DNA of 24,236 bases from SpSt-600 sp042408195 (GTDB lineage: Bacteria; Chloroflexota; Anaerolineae; SpSt-600). The first letter of the stretch is position 1; every line of letters starts with the position of its first letter. This document shows positions 1-7,263 of the stretch, in pieces. The notes under the pieces are model-generated. The model was not told the origin of the DNA. It searched no databases and saw only the letters and a program-made list of their open reading frames with translations. The translations under genes were made by a program, and so were the position numbers. The stretch is from the NCBI GenBank assembly GCA_042408195.1, contig JBHOQL010000126.1, positions 1 to 24,236 of the forward strand. Reading direction: 5' to 3'.

Positions 1-80
1 GGGCCGAATTCTTCTTCAAAGTGTTTACGGTGCATGGCTCAGGAATTGCTGCCGGCTCTCTTAAATTTGTGGTTACCTAA
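1..80 (+). CDS. C-terminal fragment of an unidentified protein
   Basis: Reading from base 3, an open frame gives about 25 residues, ending in GSGIAAGSLKFVVT, before a TAA at 78-80. The hydrophobic and glycine-rich composition looks like a real protein tail, and the stop sits 30 nt upstream of the next well-supported start on the same strand. It could therefore be the preceding gene of the same operon. The fragment is too short to assign to a family, so no function is proposed. Confidence 0.45.
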   Translation, partial: AEFFFKVFTVHGSGIAAGSLKFVVT

Positions 81-110
81 TTTTGGGATAAAATGGTTAA
101 TGGAGGAACT

Positions 111-875
111 ATGTCGCGTTTCCACCTCTTGGATGATAATAGCCCGTTGGAACGGAGCATGCTGTATCTCTTCGCTCGCTACTTTGAACTCCCTTTACTT
201 TCCCTGAGCTTCTCTCTCCTTAGAGGCAAATGGAAACGTGTTGGTGACCATACTTTCATTCGTTTCGCCCTAGGATGGACCTTAGCAGCACTCTTTGCCC
301 GCCTAGCCGATACTGCGCAGCCCTTCCCCTTCCCTCAGATCCTGGATTTCCTTGACCGGCTGGATGGACCAGTGGCCGTAGGGCCGTGCCGCTGCCGCAT
401 CTCTCACCAGGCATGTTCGCATCCTTTGGAAACCGATATCGTGATCCGCTCCGGAGTTGAAGCATGGCGAAAAGCCTTCCCTAAGGATTACCGGTTGATA
501 ACCCTTGAGGAGGCAAAAGAGATTATAACTGCTTGCCACAAACAAGGCCTATGGCAGATGGTTTTCATCCATTGCCCTGCTCACGGAGGCACCGAATATG
601 TAATCTGCAACTGCTGTTCTTGCGGATGCGTCCCCTACATCCTGAACCGTGAACTCGGCCAAAAGGTCTACCCCTTCATCCTTGGTCCTTATATTTCCAG
701 AACTGACCTAACCCGCTGCCAAGGCCTTGGAGAATGTGTGAAAACTTGCCCCTTTGAGGCGAGGAGGGTTGAGGGGGGAAGAAGCCAAATGGTAGGGCTG
801 TGCTTCGGGTGCGGAAGGTGCGTTGAAGCTTGCCCTAACCGAGCTATATACATGGTGAAACGCCATGAGCCTTGA
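111..875 (+). CDS. Cys-rich 4Fe-4S ferredoxin-like protein
   Basis: This 254-residue protein probably carries electrons through iron-sulfur clusters. The ATG at 111 is preferred over the ATG at 93 because GGAGG (102-106) lies just before it. Residues 1-75 are moderately hydrophobic without a clear signal peptide. Two Cys-rich stretches follow: CRC (93-95) with C102, and ICNCCSCGC (165-173). The C-terminus is a ferredoxin domain: C203-x5-C209-x3-C213-P, then a complete C231-x2-C234-x2-C237-x3-C241-P. In the first motif the usual second Cys is Leu206, so that site has only three local cysteines and may hold a 3Fe-4S cluster or an atypical cluster. The stop overlaps the next gene by 11 nt, which suggests translational coupling to the CCG Fe-S protein. 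The ferredoxin assignment is firm; the physiological partner is inferred from the operon. Confidence 0.82.
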   Translation: MSRFHLLDDNSPLERSMLYLFARYFELPLLSLSFSLLRGKWKRVGDHTFIRFALGWTLAALFARLADTAQPFPFPQILDFLDRLDGPVAVGPCRCRISHQACSHPLETDIVIRSGVEAWRKAFPKDYRLITLEEAKEIITACHKQGLWQMVFIHCPAHGGTEYVICNCCSCGCVPYILNRELGQKVYPFILGPYISRTDLTRCQGLGECVKTCPFEARRVEGGRSQMVGLCFGCGRCVEACPNRAIYMVKRHEP

Positions 876-2079
876 ACCTTTCATTCGGGAACGATGCAAC
901 CTCTGCGGGGAATGCTTTCACCGTTGTCCTGTCTTGCATCTGCCTCTGGAAGAGGCTGCAGGGGAAATGGAAAAACTCCTAAGGGGGGAACATTCCAAGG
1001 TTCTCAGAATCTGCACTTCATGCGCGGCTTGCAACCTCTTTTGTCCTTATGGAGCCAGACCGGCTAACCTCATCCTGAATCTCTGGCATAAAATCTGGAA
1101 GGAAAAGGGGCTCCCCCTTTACGCTCGCTATTTCCTTCCCCACTCCAGGCCCAACTTCCGCACCGATGTTCTGGCCCGGCTCCCCCCGGCAGAGCGCCTG
1201 GCAATAGCCGAATGGGGGAAACTGAAGCCAGCCTCTGAATTTCTCTACCCTGGATGCAACCTCCTAATGGTTCCTTACTTCACCTTTTCCGACCTCTTCC
1301 GGGGAATGGAGATTCGGGGAAGTCTGGATTACTGTTGTGGCGAGATGCTCTTTAGGATGGGGCTGTACGAGCAAGTAGAGCAAGTAGCTTCAAGGCTGAC
1401 CTTTTGGTTTCGCCAGCTCAGGGCTGAACGGGTTTACGTTCTCTGCACTGCTTGCTTCAACATGCTCACGAACGTGCTCCCGCGCTTCGGAGCTGATTTC
1501 TCGGGCATCGAATTTTCCCACTACTTTGGGTTTATCCTCCAAGGCTTGAGCGAAGGGAAGTTCGGACCCGTGCGACCTCTCGGCTGGAAAGTAACGGTTC
1601 AAGATTCGTGCCACTCGCGCCTTCTGGGGAGCAGTTTCGCTGAAATTCCCAGGAAAATTCTGGAGATCATCGGGGTGGAAGTCAGAGAATCTCCCCACAA
1701 CAGGGAAAACCAGCTATGCTGTGGCATCGGTGGAGGGTTCTCACCTTTCTCAGCTTATCACCCCTTCGCCATTCTGGTCTCGACCAGGGTTACATCACGG
1801 GATCACCGTCGGGTTAAGGCTGATGCCACTTGCGTATACTGTGCTGGGTGCCTCGCCATGCTCTCTGTAGCCCGCCTGGCCGACCCGAATTTCCGTCCGG
1901 TGGTTCACCTTTTGGAACTCGTTCAATTGGCGATAGGGGAAAAACCAGTACGCCGGCAAGATGCACTTGCTTTCTGGCTTGTGTGGGGGACCGTAAGGCA
2001 CCAATTCCCCCTACTCTTGAGCCGGAAGCGCTTCCGTCACCCGCCTATATTGGAGGTTCCTGAACATGGTGGGAGTTAA
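865..2079 (+). CDS. HdrD/GlpC-like Fe-S protein with two CCG domains
   Basis: This 404-residue protein resembles the catalytic or electron-transfer subunits of heterodisulfide reductase (HdrB/HdrD), GlpC and LutA-type oxidoreductases. Two 4Fe-4S motifs open the protein: C11-x2-C14-x2-C17-x3-C21-P and C50-x2-C53-x2-C56-x3-C60-P. Two cysteine-rich CCG domains follow: C131 with C157-C158-G and C194, then C249 with C285-C286-G and C323-x2-C326-x2-C329. In HdrB such motifs bind a noncubane Fe-S cluster that handles disulfide or thiol chemistry. No membrane segments are obvious, so it is likely cytoplasmic or membrane-associated through partners. It starts inside the ferredoxin gene and overlaps the next gene by 14 nt. 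The family is confident, but the substrate (disulfide, glycerol-3-phosphate, lactate or other) cannot be read from the sequence. Confidence 0.87.
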   Translation: MSLEPFIRERCNLCGECFHRCPVLHLPLEEAAGEMEKLLRGEHSKVLRICTSCAACNLFCPYGARPANLILNLWHKIWKEKGLPLYARYFLPHSRPNFRTDVLARLPPAERLAIAEWGKLKPASEFLYPGCNLLMVPYFTFSDLFRGMEIRGSLDYCCGEMLFRMGLYEQVEQVASRLTFWFRQLRAERVYVLCTACFNMLTNVLPRFGADFSGIEFSHYFGFILQGLSEGKFGPVRPLGWKVTVQDSCHSRLLGSSFAEIPRKILEIIGVEVRESPHNRENQLCCGIGGGFSPFSAYHPFAILVSTRVTSRDHRRVKADATCVYCAGCLAMLSVARLADPNFRPVVHLLELVQLAIGEKPVRRQDALAFWLVWGTVRHQFPLLLSRKRFRHPPILEVPEHGGS

Positions 2080-2800
2080 AAGGCTTATCGACACAAGCCT
2101 GTATCCCGACGTTCCCGTTTACCGAGGCGTGTCTTTCTGCGACGCAGTTCGCCTTGCCGGAGAGGGACAGATCCTGAAAGTCCTTCCTGGTTCCATTCAA
2201 GTCTGCCGCTGGTCTCCAGCCGTTCTGGGCCTCAAGGAACCCAAGCATCCCTTTGAGCTCTCCCTTTCCCCAAGGCTTCCGTTCCCAGTATCCGGGTTCC
2301 TCTTGGGTCCGGTGGGGAAGTTTCCAGAAACCCCTGAAGTCGTTGTAGTTCGAGCGGATTTTTTCACCCTGAAGGGGATGGTGGAGGAAGCAGGGAGTGA
2401 ATGGCTTTGGGAGGGTCACGGCAATCGCCTTGAGATTTCGGCCAATTCACTGGTGGATGGTCAAACCGCAGGTGTGTGGTTCATAACCGCACTCAACAAA
2501 CTATTGAGCAAACTAGCCCTTTTGAGAAGCTGGCAGAGTTTAACGCGATTCCTTTTCCGAAGCTACCTCATCTCTGCCGGGTTTGAGACTATTATTTCCC
2601 GCATCCTCGCTGATATGTCCGTGTGCCGGAATTCTACTGTAATACCCTTGATCACCGGACGGGTGAATATATCGTTTTTCTGCACTGGGGGAATAACATG
2701 GGGAAAGAATAATCCAGACCACATGACCTCCGGATGGCCGTGGGAGGTTTTCATCCGCCTAAGGAGGCAAAACGATGGAAGAGCGCGCTCTTTTTGCTAA
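2066..2800 (+). CDS. DUF169-like protein of unknown function
   Basis: This 244-residue protein resembles the DUF169 family. An N-terminal stretch GVSFCDAVRLAGEG (about 21-34) is followed by a Cys near 47 and LGLKEP. A central PEVVVVRADFF segment comes next, and then a C-terminal RVNISFFCTGG with a following GWPWE-F pattern. DUF169 proteins have no settled biochemical role but often sit near redox and methanogenesis-type genes. GGAGG at about 2052 precedes the ATG. The gene overlaps its upstream neighbour by 14 nt and its downstream neighbour by 26 nt, so all four genes are surely co-transcribed. The family call rests on remembered motif patterns rather than an alignment. A DUF169-unrelated protein is the main alternative. 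Confidence 0.6.
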   Translation: MVGVKRLIDTSLYPDVPVYRGVSFCDAVRLAGEGQILKVLPGSIQVCRWSPAVLGLKEPKHPFELSLSPRLPFPVSGFLLGPVGKFPETPEVVVVRADFFTLKGMVEEAGSEWLWEGHGNRLEISANSLVDGQTAGVWFITALNKLLSKLALLRSWQSLTRFLFRSYLISAGFETIISRILADMSVCRNSTVIPLITGRVNISFFCTGGITWGKNNPDHMTSGWPWEVFIRLRRQNDGRARSFC

Positions 2801-3917
2801 ATTTCCGGCCCTCAGGGGCAAGATACCTTTTATTCCCCTCGCTACCCTTCCAACACCCCTTACACCGATGGAAAAGCTTTCTTCCCGATTGGGAGCCGAA
2901 GTCTGGGTCAAGCGAGATGGTCTCAGTCATCCCATTTACGGTGGGAACAAAATCCGCAAGTTTGAATTCATATTTGCCGACATACTGCGCCGGAAAGCCA
3001 GGGTAGTGATAACGGGTGGGGCACTTGGTTCTCACCATACCTTGGCCACCGCTGTGATCGCTCGCCAGCTTGGGATAAAAGCCGTTTGCTGTTACTTCTG
3101 CGAGCCCATAAACGATGAAGTACGACGGAACCTCCTTATGAGCGCGCCCCTGGGAATTGAAGCCCACTTTTGCGGCGATTATCCTGGGCTTGCCTTGTCC
3201 TTCCTCTGGCAGTATTTACGCCACTTCCTCCTTTCCCGGCACTTACCTTATTTCATATACCCGGGCGCTTCGGGAACGCTCGGCATTATTGGTTATGTGA
3301 ATGCAGCCCTTGAAATCAAGGAGCAATTGGATTCCATGGGCATCCCCGAACCGGAAGCCGTCTTCGTGGCAGTGGGATCCTGCGGGACCTTTGCCGGGCT
3401 CCTTCTGGGGGCGAAACTGGTGGGTCTGGGAAGTCGTATAATTGGGGTTAGAGTGATAGAGGAAAACATCGCCAATCAGGCTAAAGTCGCCCGGATGGTT
3501 AACAGAACTGTGCGCTTCCTCCGGAAGTTTGATCCCACGGTGCCCCAAGTGCAAATCAGGCCAAAGGATGTAGAACTTCTGGCGGAATACCTGGGGCCAG
3601 GCTACGCTCACCCTACCCCGGAAGCTTTGAAAGCTGTAGAACTGGTAGCAGAGCTCGAGGGCTTACCCCTTGAAACCACTTACACAGGTAAAACGATGGC
3701 TGCCCTACTGGATTATGCCAGGGCCAGGCCTGGTTCACGCCTTCTCTTCGTGGACACCTTCACTGAGAGACTTCTTCTCGAAGAAGGAGACTACCGCGCG
3801 TTTCCCAAACGCTTCTGGCCTGTGTTCAACCCCTCGCACCGGGTGCTGTGCTGGTGCATCACAAGCCTGATCAAACCAGGATACTGCTGGAAAAAGTTTC
3901 AGGCTTCAGGGTCTTAA
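2775..3917 (+). CDS. PLP-dependent enzyme, D-cysteine desulfhydrase/ACC deaminase family
   Basis: This is a 380-residue fold-type II PLP enzyme. The N-terminal pattern TPLTPMEKLSSRLGAEVWVKRDG and GGNKIRKFE place the Schiff-base lysine at K59. GGALGSHHT corresponds to the substrate-binding loop, and GSCGTFAGL to the phosphate-binding glycine loop. Family members cleave D-cysteine to pyruvate, sulfide and ammonia, or open the ring of 1-aminocyclopropane-1-carboxylate. Here the loop that usually reads GGxQSNxxR has SHHT, so the substrate may differ. A good AAGGAGG site (2763-2769) supports the ATG. It is the last gene of the Fe-S operon. Its stop is interlocked with the stop of the convergent permease gene (4-nt overlap). 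The superfamily is sure; the exact substrate is not. Confidence 0.85.
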   Translation: MEERALFAKFPALRGKIPFIPLATLPTPLTPMEKLSSRLGAEVWVKRDGLSHPIYGGNKIRKFEFIFADILRRKARVVITGGALGSHHTLATAVIARQLGIKAVCCYFCEPINDEVRRNLLMSAPLGIEAHFCGDYPGLALSFLWQYLRHFLLSRHLPYFIYPGASGTLGIIGYVNAALEIKEQLDSMGIPEPEAVFVAVGSCGTFAGLLLGAKLVGLGSRIIGVRVIEENIANQAKVARMVNRTVRFLRKFDPTVPQVQIRPKDVELLAEYLGPGYAHPTPEALKAVELVAELEGLPLETTYTGKTMAALLDYARARPGSRLLFVDTFTERLLLEEGDYRAFPKRFWPVFNPSHRVLCWCITSLIKPGYCWKKFQASGS

Positions 3918-4879
3918 GCCCTTATCTCTTGCCTCTGGAAAAGCACATAGCTAAGAGCAAACAGCAGAATTGTTGAGGCCACCAGCCCCGTCAGATGGGG
4001 CCAAATAAGAAGCAGGCTCTGGCTCAACGGAAGAGGAGATCCCAATATAGCCCCATAGAGCTGGAAAGCAAGTAGCGGCCCAAGAGCCCGAACTTCAGGG
4101 CGTAAGAGGGCCAGCGTTATTTCCCCATAGAGGGTGTTGGGAGAAAGGCGCGAAAGGACTAGCGCAGCTTGAATTTGCGCAAGATATTCCTCCGGCAAAC
4201 CGAAGCGTATAGGCCGTACCACCGGGGCAAGCGCGTCTGCAATCATACCCCAGAAAGTTGTCAAGAAAAGCCACACAGCCACTGCAGCCAGAGCCGATGT
4301 GGCCGGCTGACGGAAAATTACCGAGAAAAGCAGAGCCACGGTAAGCCATATTCCCCCGTAGAAAAGGCAAGCCCCTAAGTGCAGGAGGCTCCTCACTACT
4401 TCCTCCACCCTCGGGGGAACGCCGAGGGAAATAATCCCCAGTCCCATCACTAGAAGCCAAATTGTTACCAGCATTATAGCCAGCGTGAAGAAACCAGCCA
4501 GGAACTTACCGAAAAGAAGAGCATCGCGGTAGATGGGCTGAGCCAAAACCCGGGAGATGGTCCGGCGGTTGAATTCTCCATTGACCGAATCAAAAGCCAG
4601 TGCTATGCCGACCAAAGGCACAAGGAAGCCCAGAAGGCCCACAAAGGCGGGCAGAGGGTCCCTGTTCACTGTGAAAAGCTTGAGGAACAGGAAGGGGTCA
4701 TGCCCGATTACGGCCCTTATTTGCTGAATAGCAGCGTAAACGGTCCCGAACGCTGTCAGGGCTATGAGCCCCTCCAGTATCAACATCCTTGCGCTGGTCA
4801 AGTTATCGGCCGTTTCCTTAGTAAAAACAGCCCACAGGCCTCTCCAAGGTGAGCCCTCACGGGTAACTCTGAGGGTCAT
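3914..4879 (-). CDS. ABC-2 type transporter permease
   Basis: This is a 321-residue integral membrane protein with about six predicted membrane segments: roughly residues 33-52, 77-97, 128-150, 166-189, 195-216 and 295-315. A cytoplasmic N-terminus (GLWAVFTKETADNL) comes first. The sequence after the second segment, FDSVNGEFNRRTISRVLAQP, is typical of ABC-2 exporters. It would form the channel for the ATPase encoded just upstream, with which it shares a 4-nt ATGA overlap. The transported substrate is unknown. The operon also encodes a NEW3-domain surface protein, which suggests a cell-envelope export or surface-modification role. No terminator separates it from the convergent PLP gene. Confidence 0.92.
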   Translation of the reverse strand: MTLRVTREGSPWRGLWAVFTKETADNLTSARMLILEGLIALTAFGTVYAAIQQIRAVIGHDPFLFLKLFTVNRDPLPAFVGLLGFLVPLVGIALAFDSVNGEFNRRTISRVLAQPIYRDALLFGKFLAGFFTLAIMLVTIWLLVMGLGIISLGVPPRVEEVVRSLLHLGACLFYGGIWLTVALLFSVIFRQPATSALAAVAVWLFLTTFWGMIADALAPVVRPIRFGLPEEYLAQIQAALVLSRLSPNTLYGEITLALLRPEVRALGPLLAFQLYGAILGSPLPLSQSLLLIWPHLTGLVASTILLFALSYVLFQRQEIRA

Positions 4880-5820
4880 TGTCTCACCTCCACCCTCTCA
4901 AAATAGCGAGTGTAAATTTCATCAAGGCTCGGTTCTTCAAGCCACACGCCTAATAAGCTGCCGCCGGCCTCTACTACAGCTTTTACCGCTTCCGAGCGCA
5001 AATCTCTTTCAGCTTCGGCTTCGTAAAGTTCGGAGGCCAATTGGTGGGCTTTGAGGATGCCGGGAATCCCCCGCAAAGCGTTGAGGATGGCTTCCGGATT
5101 GCCTTTAGCTTCCAGGTGTATCCGGCAGGCACTTCCCAGAACCTGGCGAGCCAGTTCGCTGACGGTGCCCTCTAGGACCATCCTGCCCTTGTAGAAAAGG
5201 CCAACACGGTCGCATATTTTCTGGACCTGGGACAGGATGTGGGAAGAAAGCAAAATTGTTATTCCGCGCTCCTTTAATTCGCGAACGAGCTCCAGAAATT
5301 CCCTGGCCCCTTCGGGATCAAGCCCCTGGGTGGGTTCATCCAGAATGATTAGACTGGGATTTTTGATGAGGATTTCCGCCAGCCCCAGGCGCTGACGCAT
5401 CCCCCGGGAAAAAGTGGCTACGGGCTTATCGGCCACATCCTTAAGGCCAACTTGCTCTAAGGCCTGTTCTATTCGTTGGTATGCTTCCCGGCGGGGCAGG
5501 TTGTTCAATTTGGCCATGTAAATGATGTTCTCCCTGGCCGTCAGGTCATCGTAAAAGCCCACCAACTCCGGGAGATACCCCACTCTGGATTTAACGCTCA
5601 GGGGCTGACGCACAGGGTCAAACCCCAGCACTCTCACACTGCCAGAAGTAGGTTCAGTTAGGCCTAAAAGCATGAGAATGGTGGTGGTCTTTCCGGAACC
5701 GTTCGGCCCCAGCAGGCCGAAAACCTCCCCTTGACGGACATTGAGATTAAGCCTGTCTACTGCTGTGAGTTCACCGTAGCGCTTGGTGAGCTCTTTTGTT
5801 TCTATAGCCAACTCACCCAT
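4876..5820 (-). CDS. ABC transporter ATP-binding protein
   Basis: This is a 314-residue ABC ATPase. Walker A is GPNGSGKTT (about 38-46). The Q-loop region reads YLPE, as is common in ABC-2-associated ATPases. The signature is SRGMRQRLGLAE in place of LSGGQ. Walker B is LIILDEPTQGLDPEG and the H-loop His lies in LSSHILSQ. The C-terminal 90 residues form the accessory domain seen in NatA/CcmA-like exporters. The ATG at 5820 is chosen because it follows AAGGGG and begins at the usual domain edge. A TTG at 5841 would add seven residues but has no ribosome site. It hydrolyses ATP to drive the adjacent permease. Confidence 0.93.
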   Translation of the reverse strand: MGELAIETKELTKRYGELTAVDRLNLNVRQGEVFGLLGPNGSGKTTTILMLLGLTEPTSGSVRVLGFDPVRQPLSVKSRVGYLPELVGFYDDLTARENIIYMAKLNNLPRREAYQRIEQALEQVGLKDVADKPVATFSRGMRQRLGLAEILIKNPSLIILDEPTQGLDPEGAREFLELVRELKERGITILLSSHILSQVQKICDRVGLFYKGRMVLEGTVSELARQVLGSACRIHLEAKGNPEAILNALRGIPGILKAHQLASELYEAEAERDLRSEAVKAVVEAGGSLLGVWLEEPSLDEIYTRYFERVEVRQ

Positions 5821-5844
5821 AGGCCTATACCCCTTGCTCAAACT

Positions 5845-7005
5845 TTAACGCCGGCCAAAGCGCATCACAGCCAGTGCCACCACTAAAACCGCTATTCCAA
5901 TTATCCCAATGCCCACTAACCCCCATAGAGTGGACGTGAGTACAGTTATGCGGAAGTCGGCTGAAGTGCTGGAGCCTTCCTTAGGGGTAGCCCTCAAAGT
6001 GAGCATGTAGTCACCGGCTACAGCCTTCTCCCCAGGACGCACCTTTACCGTAACCTCTACTTGCTTTCCGGCGGGTATTTCGGTGATTTCCTCGGAGGGC
6101 TCAAATTTCACACTCCACCCTGAAGGTTCGGAAGCGCTCAGCTTGATCCCATAAGCAGGGGCAGTGCCATTGTTTTGGATTATGACCTTGAGGGGCGACT
6201 CTTGCCCAGCATAAGCTTGCCCTGAAAGCCTTCCATCGGGGGTTGTTATAGACAGGCGAGGTTGGCCAGTTATCTCAGCCACAAGGGTTGCGGAGGCCTC
6301 CACCTCCGGTCCTTGCGCTCTAACGACTATGGAATAGCTTCCGGCCGGCAGTTCGGCGAAAGGCTCAACCTCCACCGTCAAGCGCTCTGAGCTATTGGCC
6401 TTTATCGGTATGCTGGATACGTCTTTGCCATAAGATTTGAAGCTGACTATGAACCCTTTAGGGAAATCGGCACTTAGGTTAACCGTTATTTCCTCGTCGC
6501 CCTCATTCTTTATGGTTACATCGTAACGGAAAGTGGTAGTAGAGGTGCCTTTAAGAGTAGGAAGCTCAACCTCCATTGAGAGTTTTGGGGGCAGCTTTTC
6601 TTTGAAAACCAGTTCGAGCGGGAAAGAAGCGAATACTCCGGAGCCCTCAGCTACTACTGTGAAGGTGAAGGAGCCGGAAGAAAGCCCGGCGGGTGGTTCA
6701 AGCCTCAGGGATATAGAGGCCTCTTCCCCTGGCTGGACATATACTGCCTGGATTATATCTCCCCCTCCTCGGAAAGTGGCAGTCCAACCCTCGGGCAAAT
6801 CTTTGACGCTCAGGCGAACAAAACGCGGCAAAGAGCCATTATTTTTAATGTTAAGGTCAAAGTAGGGGGTCTTTCCGGGTTCTATTACCCGGGATGGATA
6901 GCGAGTGAAGATAATCAGTTCCGCGGAAGAGCCTTCTTGTGCGAAAGCCGGTCCAACCACCAGAGCCAGAAGGATCGGCAGAACTATCCAACGAAGCACC
7001 TTCAT
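5845..7005 (-). CDS. NEW3-domain repeat protein, secreted and membrane-anchored
   Basis: This 386-residue protein has a signal peptide (MKVLRWIVLPILLALVVGPA, cut near AFAQ). Three beta-sandwich repeats of the NEW3/CARDB type follow, at about 30-140, 145-245 and 250-355, with repeated phrases such as LPEGW, VSLRLEP and AGSYSIVVRA. The C-terminal helix is GLVGIGIIGIAVLVVALAVM followed by RFGRR. This gives an extracytoplasmic stalk anchored in the membrane with a short basic tail. The ATG at 7005 lies 8 nt after GGAGG inside a near-perfect AGGAGGTGAT Shine-Dalgarno sequence. The in-frame GTG and ATG at 7014 and 7011 are part of that sequence and are not chosen. It is the first gene of the exporter operon. 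COG1470-like proteins are often found next to ABC-2 exporters; the substrate is unknown. Confidence 0.85.
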   Translation of the reverse strand: MKVLRWIVLPILLALVVGPAFAQEGSSAELIIFTRYPSRVIEPGKTPYFDLNIKNNGSLPRFVRLSVKDLPEGWTATFRGGGDIIQAVYVQPGEEASISLRLEPPAGLSSGSFTFTVVAEGSGVFASFPLELVFKEKLPPKLSMEVELPTLKGTSTTTFRYDVTIKNEGDEEITVNLSADFPKGFIVSFKSYGKDVSSIPIKANSSERLTVEVEPFAELPAGSYSIVVRAQGPEVEASATLVAEITGQPRLSITTPDGRLSGQAYAGQESPLKVIIQNNGTAPAYGIKLSASEPSGWSVKFEPSEEITEIPAGKQVEVTVKVRPGEKAVAGDYMLTLRATPKEGSSTSADFRITVLTSTLWGLVGIGIIGIAVLVVALAVMRFGRR

Positions 7006-7043
7006 TTCCATCACCTCCTCCGATGGTCTGATGGCATAACATA

Positions 7044-7071
7044 ATTATAAGCTTTGCAGGTAGGCTGTCAA
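7044..7071 (-). promoter_or_regulatory. Consensus sigma-70-type promoter for the NEW3-ABC operon
   Basis: On the minus strand, TTGACA (7066-7071) is followed after 16 nt by TATAAT (7044-7049). Both hexamers match the consensus exactly. The promoter lies 38 nt upstream of the start codon at 7005. A strong vegetative promoter suggests constitutive expression of the exporter operon. Confidence 0.8.
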
Positions 7072-7263
7072 ATCGGGTTGCAGAAATAGGTCCGTTAAGA
7101 GGGCCTTCCTAGCCCATACCCTCTACACCTTATTTGCTCGTCCCTATAGGCCTCAAGATCGCCCTGGAATTATTCATATCTTTACCCTAAAGAGGGACCA
7201 TTGGCCTGGATTAATCTGAAGCCACTGGAGGTAAGCAAATGCTCCCGAGAGATAGAATTATTT
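7072..7263. other. Intergenic region downstream of threonine aldolase
   Basis: No gene is supported here. It separates the end of the ccmC-to-ltaE operon from the NEW3-ABC promoter, both on the minus strand. A short stem CCCT-CTTT-AGGG near 7188-7199 is too weak to call a terminator, and there is no clear poly-T tract. Nothing else stands out. Confidence 0.4.

Noticed and set aside
2751..3167. 138-codon minus-strand open frame
   Set aside because: Antisense to the well-supported PLP enzyme gene.
5821..5841. TTG start for the ABC ATPase
   Set aside because: It has no ribosome site and falls 4 nt after the upstream stop; the ATG at 5820 fits better.
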